Position numbers and translations under genes: made by a program. From the NCBI GenBank assembly GCA_905214435.1, contig CAJMMA010000048.1:1-14139 (forward strand): 14,139 nt of DNA, written 5' to 3'. Positions 6,337 to 13,846 of the stretch are shown here, piece after piece. The DNA comes from an uncultured bacterium. GTDB taxonomy: Bacteria; Actinomycetota; Coriobacteriia; Coriobacteriales; Coriobacteriaceae. Numbering within the stretch: position 1 is the stretch's first letter; the number at the start of each line of letters is the position of its first letter. Below the pieces are notes generated by a model, which was not told where the DNA came from, did not search any database, and saw nothing but the letters and a program-made list of their open reading frames with translations.

Positions 6337-7911
6337 ATGGGAAAGAAACTCGATAAGAAGGCCGAGCCTGCAGCGGGCAAGACATCCAAAGGCATGAAGG
6401 TCGATAAGGCCGTCAAAAAATTCCGCAAGCTCGAAGGCAAGCTGTGGACTCGTGAGTACCTGCTCAAGATTGCCGAGTTTGACGGCGCGACCATTGCCCC
6501 CGCCAACGGCGCAGCAGCGCGTGCCGACGCCATGGGCACGCTTGCCGGCGAGCATCACAAGCTGCTGACCAGCGAGAAGTCCGTTGAGCTCGTACGCTCG
6601 TTAGCGCGCGAGACCGTCGCCGGCGGCAAAATCGACGACCCTCAGCTGCTCGACGAGATCCGTGTGCTCGGCCGCGATCAACGTAAGGCCAGTGCCATCC
6701 CCACCGAAGAAGCCGAGGCCTGGACCAGGCTCACCTGCGAGGCGGACGCCGTGTGGCGCAAGGCCAAGGCAGCCAACGACTGGGCGAGCTTTGAGACCTA
6801 TGTGGATAGAATCGTCGCCCAACTTAAGCATCAGGCCGAGCTCATGGACCCCAAGCGCGATCCATACGACGTTTGGCTCGACCAGTACGAGCGCGGCCTT
6901 TCCGCCAAGAGCTTCGACGCGTTTTGCGACGAGGTCAAGGCCACGGTCGTGCCGCTCGTGCACGCCATCGGCGAGCGCGGCCAGCAGCCGGCTGCCGACT
7001 TTTTGCACGCCCACGTGCCCGAGGCTGCCCAGCGCGCCATGAGCTTCGACCTTATGAAGCTTGTCGGCCTGGACCTGGACGACACCACGCTTGCCTTTAC
7101 CGAGCATCCGTTTAGCGAGGGCTTTGCCGTGGGTGATGCGCGCATCGCGACGCACATCTACGAGGACGACTGCATCTCCAACGTCTACAGCATCATCCAC
7201 GAGGCGGGGCACACCATGTACGAGCTGGGCGTCAATCCCGCCTACGCGCGCACCTGCCTGGAGGGCGGCACCTCCATGGGCATCCACGAGAGCCAGAGCC
7301 GCTTTTTCGAGAACACCGTGGGTCGCAGCCGCGCCTTTATGGGCCCGCTGCTCGAGGTGCTGCGTCGTCACGCGCCCGAGGTCTACGGCGACGTCGACGA
7401 AGACACGCTCTACCGCGCCGTGAACATCGCGCAGCCGTCGTTGATCCGCACCGAGGCCGACGAGCTCACCTATCCGCTGCATATTATGGTGCGCTACCAG
7501 ATTGAGCGTATGCTGTTTGCCGGCGAGGCTGCGGCCAAGGACATCCCCGCGCTTTGGAACCGCTTTATGGACGAGTACCTGGGCATTCCCGTTCCCGACG
7601 ACACGCACGGCTGCCTGCAGGATACGCATTGGAGCGGCGGTTCGTTTGGCTACTTCCCCACGTATGCGCTGGGTAGCGCCTACGATGCCATGTTTGTGCC
7701 GGCCATGTGCCGCGACGGCGTCGACCTTACCGGTGCCTGCGCGAGCGGCGATCTGGCGCCCGTCCGCGCCTGGCTGGGCGAGCACATTTGGCAGTGGGGC
7801 CGCGCCAAAGACGCGCCGGAACTCATCAAGGGCGCCTGCGGCATGGCCTTTGACGCCCGCTACTACTGCAGCTACCTGCAGGACAAGTTCACCACACTGT
7901 ACGAGCTGTAA
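6337..7911 (+). CDS. M32 family metallocarboxypeptidase (thermostable carboxypeptidase 1 type)
   Basis: A zinc (or cobalt) carboxypeptidase that removes C-terminal residues from peptides, probably cytoplasmic because no signal peptide or membrane segment is seen. It is 524 aa, close to the family's usual 500. The metal site is HEAGH at residues 288-292 with the third ligand Glu318 in GIHESQSRFFEN. The 30-residue distance from the first His to this Glu equals that of the Pyrococcus furiosus enzyme. The M32 signature DTHWSGGSFGYFPTYALG follows near residue 430. AAGGA six nt before the ATG at 6337 supports the start. The first 30 residues form a Lys-rich extension not typical of the family; an internal Met at residue 20 is a less likely start. 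It is transcribed alone, divergently from pheS. I see no clear promoter in the 6241-6336 gap. Confidence 0.95.
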   Translation: MGKKLDKKAEPAAGKTSKGMKVDKAVKKFRKLEGKLWTREYLLKIAEFDGATIAPANGAAARADAMGTLAGEHHKLLTSEKSVELVRSLARETVAGGKIDDPQLLDEIRVLGRDQRKASAIPTEEAEAWTRLTCEADAVWRKAKAANDWASFETYVDRIVAQLKHQAELMDPKRDPYDVWLDQYERGLSAKSFDAFCDEVKATVVPLVHAIGERGQQPAADFLHAHVPEAAQRAMSFDLMKLVGLDLDDTTLAFTEHPFSEGFAVGDARIATHIYEDDCISNVYSIIHEAGHTMYELGVNPAYARTCLEGGTSMGIHESQSRFFENTVGRSRAFMGPLLEVLRRHAPEVYGDVDEDTLYRAVNIAQPSLIRTEADELTYPLHIMVRYQIERMLFAGEAAAKDIPALWNRFMDEYLGIPVPDDTHGCLQDTHWSGGSFGYFPTYALGSAYDAMFVPAMCRDGVDLTGACASGDLAPVRAWLGEHIWQWGRAKDAPELIKGACGMAFDARYYCSYLQDKFTTLYEL

Positions 7912-7980
7912 GGATTGACCAGCACGCCATCGCCAACGCCAACTATGTTGACGCCAATGTCTTGGCAACGTCAGCGAAAA

Positions 7981-8073
7981 CGACCCTAAGCGAGCAAGGT
8001 GACGTGAAATGAAAGGGCGCTGACCTTCTGGTCGCGCCCTTGAAATTGAACGTCAGATTGCCGCTTAGGGGCG
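7981..8073. repeat. Long imperfect palindrome in the gap between convergent genes
   Basis: A left arm beginning CGACCCTAAGCG at 7981 and running to about 8005 mirrors a right arm running from 8050 to CGCTTAGGGGCG, which ends at 8073. The arms match with small gaps and share CCTAAGCG and TGACGT. They are centred on 8027, the same centre as the perfect hairpin at 8013-8041. Weaker symmetry continues outward to about 7960 and 8090. The 203-bp gap therefore consists mostly of one palindrome plus the hairpin at 8091-8116. No gene is apparent in it. Confidence 0.7.
8013..8041. terminator. Probable bidirectional terminator hairpin
   Basis: AAGGGCGC (8013-8020) pairs with GCGCCCTT (8034-8041), and inside it GACC pairs with GGTC around TTCT, giving 12 perfect pairs with one unpaired T. 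It lies between the convergent carboxypeptidase and glmM genes. On the minus strand it is followed by TTTCATTTC, a broken T-tract. The plus-strand tail is poor in T, so termination of glmM transcripts is the better supported role. Confidence 0.55.
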
Positions 8074-8090
8074 TTTGCAGCGTCGAGCAG

Positions 8091-8116
8091 TTACGCGGTT
8101 TGGTAAAACCGCGTAA
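8091..8116. other. Perfect 11-bp hairpin directly after the glmM stop codon
   Basis: TTACGCGGTTT (8091-8101) and AAACCGCGTAA (8106-8116) form a perfect stem with a 4-nt loop. On the minus strand it starts on the base after the glmM stop. No T-tract follows on either side, so it may be a 3'-end stabiliser or an incomplete terminator. Confidence 0.7.
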
Positions 8117-9448
8117 CTACAGAGCCTCGAGCGCGTTGGCAATGCGCTTCATGGCGGCATCGGCGGATGCTTGGTCGGGTGCCTCGGCCAGCACGCGGAT
8201 AACCGACTCGGTTCCACTCTTGCGTACGAGCACGCGGCCCTCGCCTGCCAGCGCAGCCTCGGCCTCGGCGATGGCGTTCTGCACGCCCATGTTCTCGAGC
8301 GCGGCGTCCTTGTCCGCCACGCGCACGGCCACCTGCGCCTGCGGCAGCAGCTTGCACGGAGCCGTGAGCTGCGAGAGCGTCTCGCGCTCGGCACGAATCA
8401 CTTCCATCACGCGCAGCGAGGTCATAATGCCGTCGCCCGTGCGCTCGATATCGCCAAAGATCGTATGGCCCGTCTGCTCGCCGCCTAGGCTGTAACCGCC
8501 CTCGCGCATCTTGGCATACACGTGACGGTCGCCCACACCGCTGGTCACGGCACTTAGGCCGGCAAGCTCCAACGACTTGATCAGGCCAAAGTTGCTGGCA
8601 ATCGTCGGAACCACGGTACCGCCCGAAAGGCGACCGTGCTTGTTCAGGTACACGCCGCACACGTACAGGATCTGGTCGCCATCGACCACGCGCCCGCGCT
8701 CGTCCACGGCCAGGCAGCGGTCGGCATCGCCGTCATAGGCAAAGCCCACGTCCAGGCCCTGCTCCACCACGTGGCGCTGCAGACGCTCCATATGCGTGGA
8801 GCCGCAGTCGACGTTGATGTTAAAACCATCGGGCGCGGCATTGATCACGCGCACGTCGGCGCCCAGCGCGTCGAACACCGGCTTGGCCACCGAGGACGCC
8901 GAGCCGTTGGCGCAGTCGATGCCGATCTTGACGCCCTGCAGCGAAAAGTTCGCGCTGGCGATGAGCGAGGCAATGTAGCGGTTGCGGCCCTGCATGTAGT
9001 CCACCGTGGCGCCGATGTGGTTGCCCGTGGCCAGCGGCACCTCGCTCTTGCCATCGACGCAGTCCTCGATGAGCTCCAGTACGTCCTCGTCCATCTTAAA
9101 ACCGTCGCTATTGACGAGCTTAATGCCGTTATCGCAAAACGGGTTGTGGCTCGCGCTGATCATGATGCCGCAATCGAAGCAGCCTTCCACGGTCTGATGC
9201 GCTACGCCCGGCGTGGGGATCACGTGCAGCATATAGGCGTCCGCACCGCTCGCGACCAGGCCACTCACCAGCGCCGCCTCGAACATATAACTCGAGCGAC
9301 GCGTGTCCTTACCCACGATGACGCGCGCCTTGCGCTCGCGGTTGGCGCCGTAATACCAGCCCACAAAACGGCCAATCCTATAAGCGTGCTCTACCGTCAG
9401 CCCAACGTTAGCCTCACCGCGAAAGCCGTCGGTGCCAAAGTACTTCAT
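8117..9448 (-). CDS. glmM: Phosphoglucosamine mutase
   Basis: Converts glucosamine-6-phosphate to glucosamine-1-phosphate, feeding UDP-GlcNAc and so peptidoglycan synthesis, in the cytoplasm. The protein is 443 aa, the normal GlmM length, and starts with the family signature MKYFGTDGFRGEAN. The catalytic phosphoserine is Ser100 in SASHNP. The metal loop is YDGDADRC, the sugar-binding loop is GGEQTGH, and the phosphate-binding loop near the C-terminus is RKSGTES. The start has AAGGAGAG six to eight nt upstream. It follows the DUF4012 gene by 83 bp, with a terminator hairpin between them, so it is probably expressed partly on its own. The N-terminus and SASHNP loop favour GlmM over phosphomannomutase. 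Confidence 0.96.
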   Translation of the reverse strand: MKYFGTDGFRGEANVGLTVEHAYRIGRFVGWYYGANRERKARVIVGKDTRRSSYMFEAALVSGLVASGADAYMLHVIPTPGVAHQTVEGCFDCGIMISASHNPFCDNGIKLVNSDGFKMDEDVLELIEDCVDGKSEVPLATGNHIGATVDYMQGRNRYIASLIASANFSLQGVKIGIDCANGSASSVAKPVFDALGADVRVINAAPDGFNINVDCGSTHMERLQRHVVEQGLDVGFAYDGDADRCLAVDERGRVVDGDQILYVCGVYLNKHGRLSGGTVVPTIASNFGLIKSLELAGLSAVTSGVGDRHVYAKMREGGYSLGGEQTGHTIFGDIERTGDGIMTSLRVMEVIRAERETLSQLTAPCKLLPQAQVAVRVADKDAALENMGVQNAIAEAEAALAGEGRVLVRKSGTESVIRVLAEAPDQASADAAMKRIANALEAL

Positions 9449-9467
9449 GCGCTCTCCTTACAAAATA

Positions 9468-9494
9468 GGGGCGAACAGATTGCCTGTCCGCCCC
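9468..9494 (-). terminator. Intrinsic terminator after the DUF4012 gene
   Basis: On the minus strand GGGGCGGACAG (9494-9484) pairs with CTGTTCGCCCC (9478-9468) over 11 bp around a 5-nt loop. The one non-Watson-Crick position is a G-U pair in this strand's RNA, but an A-C mismatch in the other, which indicates minus-strand function. TATTTTG follows. It ends 20 bp before the glmM start codon, close to its ribosome binding site. Confidence 0.75.
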
Positions 9495-9531
9495 AAAATG
9501 GTACTCGATTATCTGCGCTACCAGAAAAACC

Positions 9532-11844
9532 CTACGCCGACGCGCTGTCGCGAGCCGCCTGGCATGTAGGAGTCTGACGCAGCGTAAGCGGCTTGTCCCC
9601 CGCCTCGGCTGACGTGGTCAGCGTATATGTGATCGTCGTCGTCTCGCCAGCATGCAGGTCAACGGTGCCCGAATAGAAGGGGATTCCATGCCACGTAGCG
9701 GCGCCAAGACCAAACTGGGTGCCCTCGACGGTCAGGCCAGTAATGTTGCCGCCCGTCGGGGCAAACAACGAGACATTCAGACGTTCGTCGTCGCGCGCGG
9801 CATCAGGCGCGCTCGCCGCGACGTAGTCGGGCAGCTTGCCGGCCTCCTCCTGCGTCATGATGTTCGTCAGGGTAACGGTGATGCGATACGAGCATGTGCC
9901 GTCACCGTTCTTGATGCCCTGGCCAATCTGCGTATCGGCATTCAGGTACCAGTCGAGCTTGGAGAAGCTCAGGTTGTTAAAGTAGACACCAGCAACGGGA
10001 TCTTCACTCGGGTCATCCGGATCGGGCAGCGAGGCGTCGATGTTCATCTCCTTGATAGCGTTCTGCTCGTCATCGTTTTTCATCCACGCGATCAGGCGGC
10101 CCTCTTCGGCACCGCGCTCAACGGCGCTGACAAGCTTCGTAACATCGACATCGCCGATACCGCCAAGGATCTTGTCGAAGGCGGCGCTGGCAACAGCCGC
10201 AAAGATACCGTCCGACTCCTCGACCGGATAGTTCCAGTACACATCGTGCATGAGGACCTTTGCGGCGTTGGTGCCGTCGACAACCGTTCCGTCGGGCAGC
10301 GACACGTTACCGACCAGGCCCAGCAGATACTGCAGGAACACCGGGTCGATACCCACGACGCCGTCAACGTCCTGGCCATATTGAGATTTCCACAGGGCTG
10401 CGACACGCTGCGAGTTGCGGGGCCAATCAGGCGAATAGGTATTGCCCGAGTTGTACAGGTTACTGTGGTTGCCGAACAGCGCCTCATCCTCTTCGTCGAC
10501 GCTCTCGACTGCCTCATCCTCGCTGAGTCCAATGCGGGGAACAAACTCGCCAATCGACATCTGGCCGTCGGTGACCGAAATCAGGCCCTGCGAACCGCCA
10601 AAGCCGCCGCAGGCACGAATCTCGACGTTGTTCATGGCGTACACAAGGTAGTTGCGCGTCTGGCCGTTGGCGCCGAGCATCTGGGGAAGGACGGGGGCGA
10701 CCTTCTCCGCCGCGTCAACCGCGCCGTTGAGGGTGGCAAAGCCGTCCTTGGCCTTATCGACCAGCTCGGTCACCTGGGAAATATGAGTATCGCCAATGCC
10801 CTGGACCTTCTCGTTGGCGCTCTTGAACACCTTTGAGCTATCGGAAAGCGAATCGGCAACGGCCTGCAGCGCGGACACGTTAATCATGCCGTCCTGAAAC
10901 AACTTGCCGGGCGTGGCCTGCGAAAGGTTGTCGGCCATGGGAACCAGCGCGTTGCTCGAGACATCGGACAGGGCGTCGATCATGGTGCGGGCCGCATTGA
11001 TGTCGCCGCCATACACCGGAATAAACGAAGCCGCCGTCCACAGCGGGCTCGAGGTCTCCGCCTTCATGCTGTCGCAGAGCTCATCGATCTTCTTCGCGTC
11101 GTCAGGCAGCGTCGAAAAATCGCCCGACGTGACCTTGTCCTTAAGGCCACCGACGATCTCGACAGCCTCCTTCGCTTCGCTCTTTACGGTCTTTGCCGAG
11201 TTAAGCAGCATAAAGCCGCTTGCGCCAAGCGCAACGAGAAGCACCGCGACCACAGCGGCAACAATGGCGCCGGTGTGACGCTTTTTGCGCTCGCCCTTGC
11301 GATGGCGATGACGGACCAGACCGTCAGAGGTCGAACTCGACGAAGCGTCGCTACCGTAGTTCAAGCCAAAATCGTAATAATCTTCCTTGGAACCCGAGCC
11401 CGCAAACTCGGCACCGCTATCATCCAGGCGGGCGAACGTGCCAGTCTCGGAGGCACCGGTGTAAATCGTACCAAGGTTACCCGTAAGCCCCGCGCCACCG
11501 GCAGAGGGAGTATTGTTGGCGGCCTTGCCGGCATTAACGTTGCCGGCGGCATTTGCGGCGTTGGCAGCACCTGCGTTGTTCGCAGGTACCGAAGGAGCCC
11601 CGCTCGGCTGCGACGCGGAGGTTGCACCGCCCGCAAAGACATTCCCTCTTGCACGGCCGGTCTTTTTTGCCTTTTGAGACTGCTCGTACAGAGCGGTAAA
11701 CATCGCCGTCTCGCCCGGGGACACGCGCTTACCGGAACCGCCCTGTCCAGCGCCGCCCGGCGTGCCGGCCTTACCAGCCCCGTTCGGACGCGGCGGAACT
11801 GCAGGACGGCCGCTATCGCTGCCCTTAAAGTGATTACCAGCCAT
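9532..11844 (-). CDS. Membrane-anchored DUF4012 family protein with long disordered N-terminus
   Basis: The function is unknown. The protein is 770 aa from the ATG at 11844, which has AGGA seven nt upstream; an in-frame TTG nine codons earlier lacks a ribosome binding site. Residues 1-190 are low-complexity (Gly, Pro, Ala, Asn, Ser), ending in a very basic stretch (RHRHRKGERKKRH), which by the positive-inside rule is cytoplasmic. One membrane helix follows at about 192-214. The rest is extracytoplasmic. It includes a helical segment, then DUF4012-like blocks such as NYLVYAMNNVEIRACGGFGG and VVGIDPVFLQYLLGLVGNVS, and a beta-rich C-terminal part. Such proteins occur in actinobacteria and other Gram-positives, sometimes near surface-polysaccharide genes. 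Here it lies between a transporter gene and glmM. The family assignment is from recognised blocks and is fairly sure; no function is proposed. Confidence 0.82.
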   Translation of the reverse strand: MAGNHFKGSDSGRPAVPPRPNGAGKAGTPGGAGQGGSGKRVSPGETAMFTALYEQSQKAKKTGRARGNVFAGGATSASQPSGAPSVPANNAGAANAANAAGNVNAGKAANNTPSAGGAGLTGNLGTIYTGASETGTFARLDDSGAEFAGSGSKEDYYDFGLNYGSDASSSSTSDGLVRHRHRKGERKKRHTGAIVAAVVAVLLVALGASGFMLLNSAKTVKSEAKEAVEIVGGLKDKVTSGDFSTLPDDAKKIDELCDSMKAETSSPLWTAASFIPVYGGDINAARTMIDALSDVSSNALVPMADNLSQATPGKLFQDGMINVSALQAVADSLSDSSKVFKSANEKVQGIGDTHISQVTELVDKAKDGFATLNGAVDAAEKVAPVLPQMLGANGQTRNYLVYAMNNVEIRACGGFGGSQGLISVTDGQMSIGEFVPRIGLSEDEAVESVDEEDEALFGNHSNLYNSGNTYSPDWPRNSQRVAALWKSQYGQDVDGVVGIDPVFLQYLLGLVGNVSLPDGTVVDGTNAAKVLMHDVYWNYPVEESDGIFAAVASAAFDKILGGIGDVDVTKLVSAVERGAEEGRLIAWMKNDDEQNAIKEMNIDASLPDPDDPSEDPVAGVYFNNLSFSKLDWYLNADTQIGQGIKNGDGTCSYRITVTLTNIMTQEEAGKLPDYVAASAPDAARDDERLNVSLFAPTGGNITGLTVEGTQFGLGAATWHGIPFYSGTVDLHAGETTTITYTLTTSAEAGDKPLTLRQTPTCQAARDSASA

Positions 11845-11880
11845 AAAGAAATCCTCGCAATTGAGTCGCAATGAAAAAGT

Positions 11881-11902
11881 CCATAACGTTACTAGTTTAT
11901 GG
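11881..11902. promoter_or_regulatory. Candidate operator dyad upstream of the DUF4012 gene
   Basis: CCATAA and TTATGG form a perfect 6-bp inverted repeat with a 10-bp spacer, 37 bp before the DUF4012 start codon, in a locally AT-rich stretch. TAAACT inside it could serve as a -10 on the minus strand, but no good -35 accompanies it. The site could bind a dimeric regulator; this is inference from symmetry alone. Confidence 0.28.
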
Positions 11903-11977
11903 CATTTTGAGCATCGACAGCTAAACTCCAGACACGGACATCAATTGGCGAAAATGCGGCACAACACCTTTTCCGTC

Positions 11978-11993
11978 CTGGCGGCGGCGCCAG
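11978..11993 (-). terminator. Weak terminator-like hairpin after the EamA transporter gene
   Basis: CTGGCG and CGCCAG form a perfect 6-bp GC-rich stem with a 4-nt loop, adjoining the transporter stop codon on the minus strand. The following sequence (GACGGAAAAGG) has no T-tract, so intrinsic termination is doubtful. Confidence 0.3.
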
Positions 11994-13016
11994 CTACACC
12001 GTCAAAAACACCATCGCGATAATCATGGCAAAGCCCGCCAGGTCGGTGGGCAAAAACACCGTTCCCAGCATAAGGGCGCTGGTGATGGTGGCCGAAACCG
12101 GCTCCATGGTTCCAAGGAGGCTCGCGCGCACCGAGCCAATCTCCTTAACGCCCTGCATGTAGAACATATAGGCGAAGAACGACCCCACCACAATAAATAT
12201 CGCGAGCGCGCCGACACCCGAGGGGCCGAGCGCCGGCATATGCGCCCACGGCTGGGTAAAGATACTCATCACGATTCCCGCCGAAAGCATGGCCGAGCCC
12301 GTGACGACCGGGCTACCGTATTTGTTGAGGATTCCGGCAGGGATGATTGCTATGCAGGCACCGCCCACTGCGCACAAAAGGCCCGCGAGCAGGCCCATCG
12401 GCGAGATGCTGAGCGTACTGGGGTCGCCGCCCGTGGCGATCAAAAACGTTCCGCCCAATGCGAGCAAAATGCCAAGAGCCTCGCGCGTGCGCGGCAGTCG
12501 ATGCGCGGTGACGCAGGCATACCCCATGACGACCACCAGCTGCAGGCACTGGAAGACGGTCGCGGTGCCCGCGTTGGTCAGGCGCACGGCTGACAGATAG
12601 CAAAGCTGGTTGAACAGCAGGCCAAAGATCGTAAATAGGATGAGCTGCTTGCGATCGGCAGGGGTGGTCCACAGCCTGACCAGGCGGTCGCGATCTTTTC
12701 TGAGCACGACGAACATAAAGAGCAGGCCAGCGATAACTTGGCGCACGCTCATCAGCCAAAATGTCTCGATATGGCACACGTCAAAGAGGTAGCTGGCACT
12801 GGTGCCAGAAAAACCCCAAAACGTACCGCCGGCAAACGCGGCGAGCGTGCCCAGGGCCATCTTGCGCGTCTGGGCATCGTTGAGGCGGTCGCGCCATGCG
12901 CGGCGGGTGCTGCGGCTCAGCTCGTCAGTTCCCTCGGGCACGACAAAATCGGCCGCCGCCGTCATCGGCACCGAAGCCTTTTTACGTGCACGCTGCGCTG
13001 TGCGCTCCTGTTCCAT
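11994..13016 (-). CDS. EamA/DMT superfamily transporter
   Basis: An inner-membrane transporter of the drug/metabolite transporter superfamily, 340 aa. A hydrophilic N-terminal tail of about 50 residues is followed by roughly ten hydrophobic helices in two similar halves, the usual EamA (5+5) layout. In the first half GGTFWGFSGTSASYLF resembles the typical opening helix of these proteins, and AGTATVFQCLQLV the region near helix 4. In the second half, GSVRASLLGTMEPVSATITSALMLG is the characteristic late-EamA segment with Glu-Pro. GGGGAGT a few nt before the ATG at 13016 supports the start. The substrate cannot be deduced; family members export amino acids, metabolites or drugs. It sits 125 bp after the signal peptidase gene. 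That gap has no convincing terminator, so co-transcription is possible. Confidence 0.9.
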   Translation of the reverse strand: MEQERTAQRARKKASVPMTAAADFVVPEGTDELSRSTRRAWRDRLNDAQTRKMALGTLAAFAGGTFWGFSGTSASYLFDVCHIETFWLMSVRQVIAGLLFMFVVLRKDRDRLVRLWTTPADRKQLILFTIFGLLFNQLCYLSAVRLTNAGTATVFQCLQLVVVMGYACVTAHRLPRTREALGILLALGGTFLIATGGDPSTLSISPMGLLAGLLCAVGGACIAIIPAGILNKYGSPVVTGSAMLSAGIVMSIFTQPWAHMPALGPSGVGALAIFIVVGSFFAYMFYMQGVKEIGSVRASLLGTMEPVSATITSALMLGTVFLPTDLAGFAMIIAMVFLTV

Positions 13017-13141
13017 TCCACTCCCCAGAAATCAATTGGCAACAAAGCGCTCAAACTGTAGCACGAATATTGATACGGAAATGCGGGCGATTCGGAACAT
13101 CTACGAGCATCCAAATTGCAGGGACGAAAGGCACCGAAGAG

Positions 13142-13846
13142 CTATGCCGAGCGGTTGGAATCGTCTGGGGCGCCGGGGTCGGCCTCCGCGCTTCCCTGGG
13201 CATCCTCACCGTCGACCTGCTCCTTGGCGCCGTCCTGGCTCTCCTGCTCGCGGCGGCGCTTTTCGCGAATCTGCTCCACGGCCGCGCGCAAGGCAGCCTC
13301 GTCTTCAGCGCGCGCCACCTCTTGCGTGGTCTTGACCATATGGCGAATTTCGAGCACCAGCAGCACGATCAGCGGCACCACGATAAACGGAAAGAACAGC
13401 AGCGGATTGGTGAGCAGCGACACCACAACGCCCAGGCCTGCCGAGACAAAGACCACGCGGCCCACCACGTCGGCGGCGGGCACGGGTGCGGCGTCCTCGA
13501 CCGGATTGGCGTCACCCTTGGTGTGGTAGACCGGCGAGCCGTCGGACGCGGCCTCCACGGATACGATGCGGTGCGTGTTGAGCGAACCCTCCAGCACGTC
13601 ATCGGACGAATGGAAGGTGATGATATCGCCCACCTGGTAGGCCTGGCTGTTGTCGGTATCGACGACGATAAACGAGTGCACGGGAATCGCCGGCTCCATC
13701 GAGCCGGTCAGCGTACGCATAAAGCCGTAGCCCATGATGGTGGGGATCTCGCCGGCGGGCGTGAACACCGTGCGCAGCAGCACCACAAAGGCGACGAGGA
13801 TCACCACGGTCGCTAACACGTTGATCACGCGGAGCACGTGCTTCAT
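13142..13846 (-). CDS. Signal peptidase I, SipW/ER type (S26B family)
   Basis: A membrane protease that cleaves signal peptides from exported proteins. From the ATG at 13846 it is 234 aa. Residues 9-27 form the N-terminal membrane helix. The catalytic Ser49 lies in TGSMEP. The second residue is His92 in NTHRIV, not Lys, and Asp112 in KGDANP completes the set, which defines the SipW/archaeal/ER type as opposed to LepB. A second hydrophobic segment spans about 133-167. The last 65 residues are a highly charged, probably cytoplasmic tail (a Glu/Arg/Ala-rich helix, then an acidic segment), which is unusual for the family. The start codon overlaps the upstream stop as TGATG, implying translational coupling; a GTG one codon earlier is an alternative. 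SipW-type enzymes often process particular secreted fibre or pilus proteins, but no such substrate gene is in view. Confidence 0.92.
   Translation of the reverse strand: MKHVLRVINVLATVVILVAFVVLLRTVFTPAGEIPTIMGYGFMRTLTGSMEPAIPVHSFIVVDTDNSQAYQVGDIITFHSSDDVLEGSLNTHRIVSVEAASDGSPVYHTKGDANPVEDAAPVPAADVVGRVVFVSAGLGVVVSLLTNPLLFFPFIVVPLIVLLVLEIRHMVKTTQEVARAEDEAALRAAVEQIREKRRREQESQDGAKEQVDGEDAQGSAEADPGAPDDSNRSA

Noticed and set aside
6601..7968. A 455-codon minus-strand frame opposite the carboxypeptidase, and similar frames opposite pheS, glmM and the DUF4012 gene
   Set aside because: The sense-strand proteins have intact catalytic motifs and ribosome binding sites, so the opposite frames are codon-bias shadows.
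7915..7989. Small 24-codon frame starting with TTG right after the carboxypeptidase stop
   Set aside because: It has no properly spaced ribosome binding site, is Pro/Thr/Arg-rich, and lies within a region better explained by the long palindrome.
11845..11871. TTG start adding nine residues to the DUF4012 protein
   Set aside because: The ATG at 11844 has AGGA at correct spacing; the TTG has no ribosome binding site, and the AGGA would lie inside the coding part.
11939..13042. Repeated GCCAATTGAT-like sequence upstream of both the DUF4012 and EamA genes (about 11940 and 13033)
   Set aside because: Only two short copies, at different distances from their start codons; likely chance.
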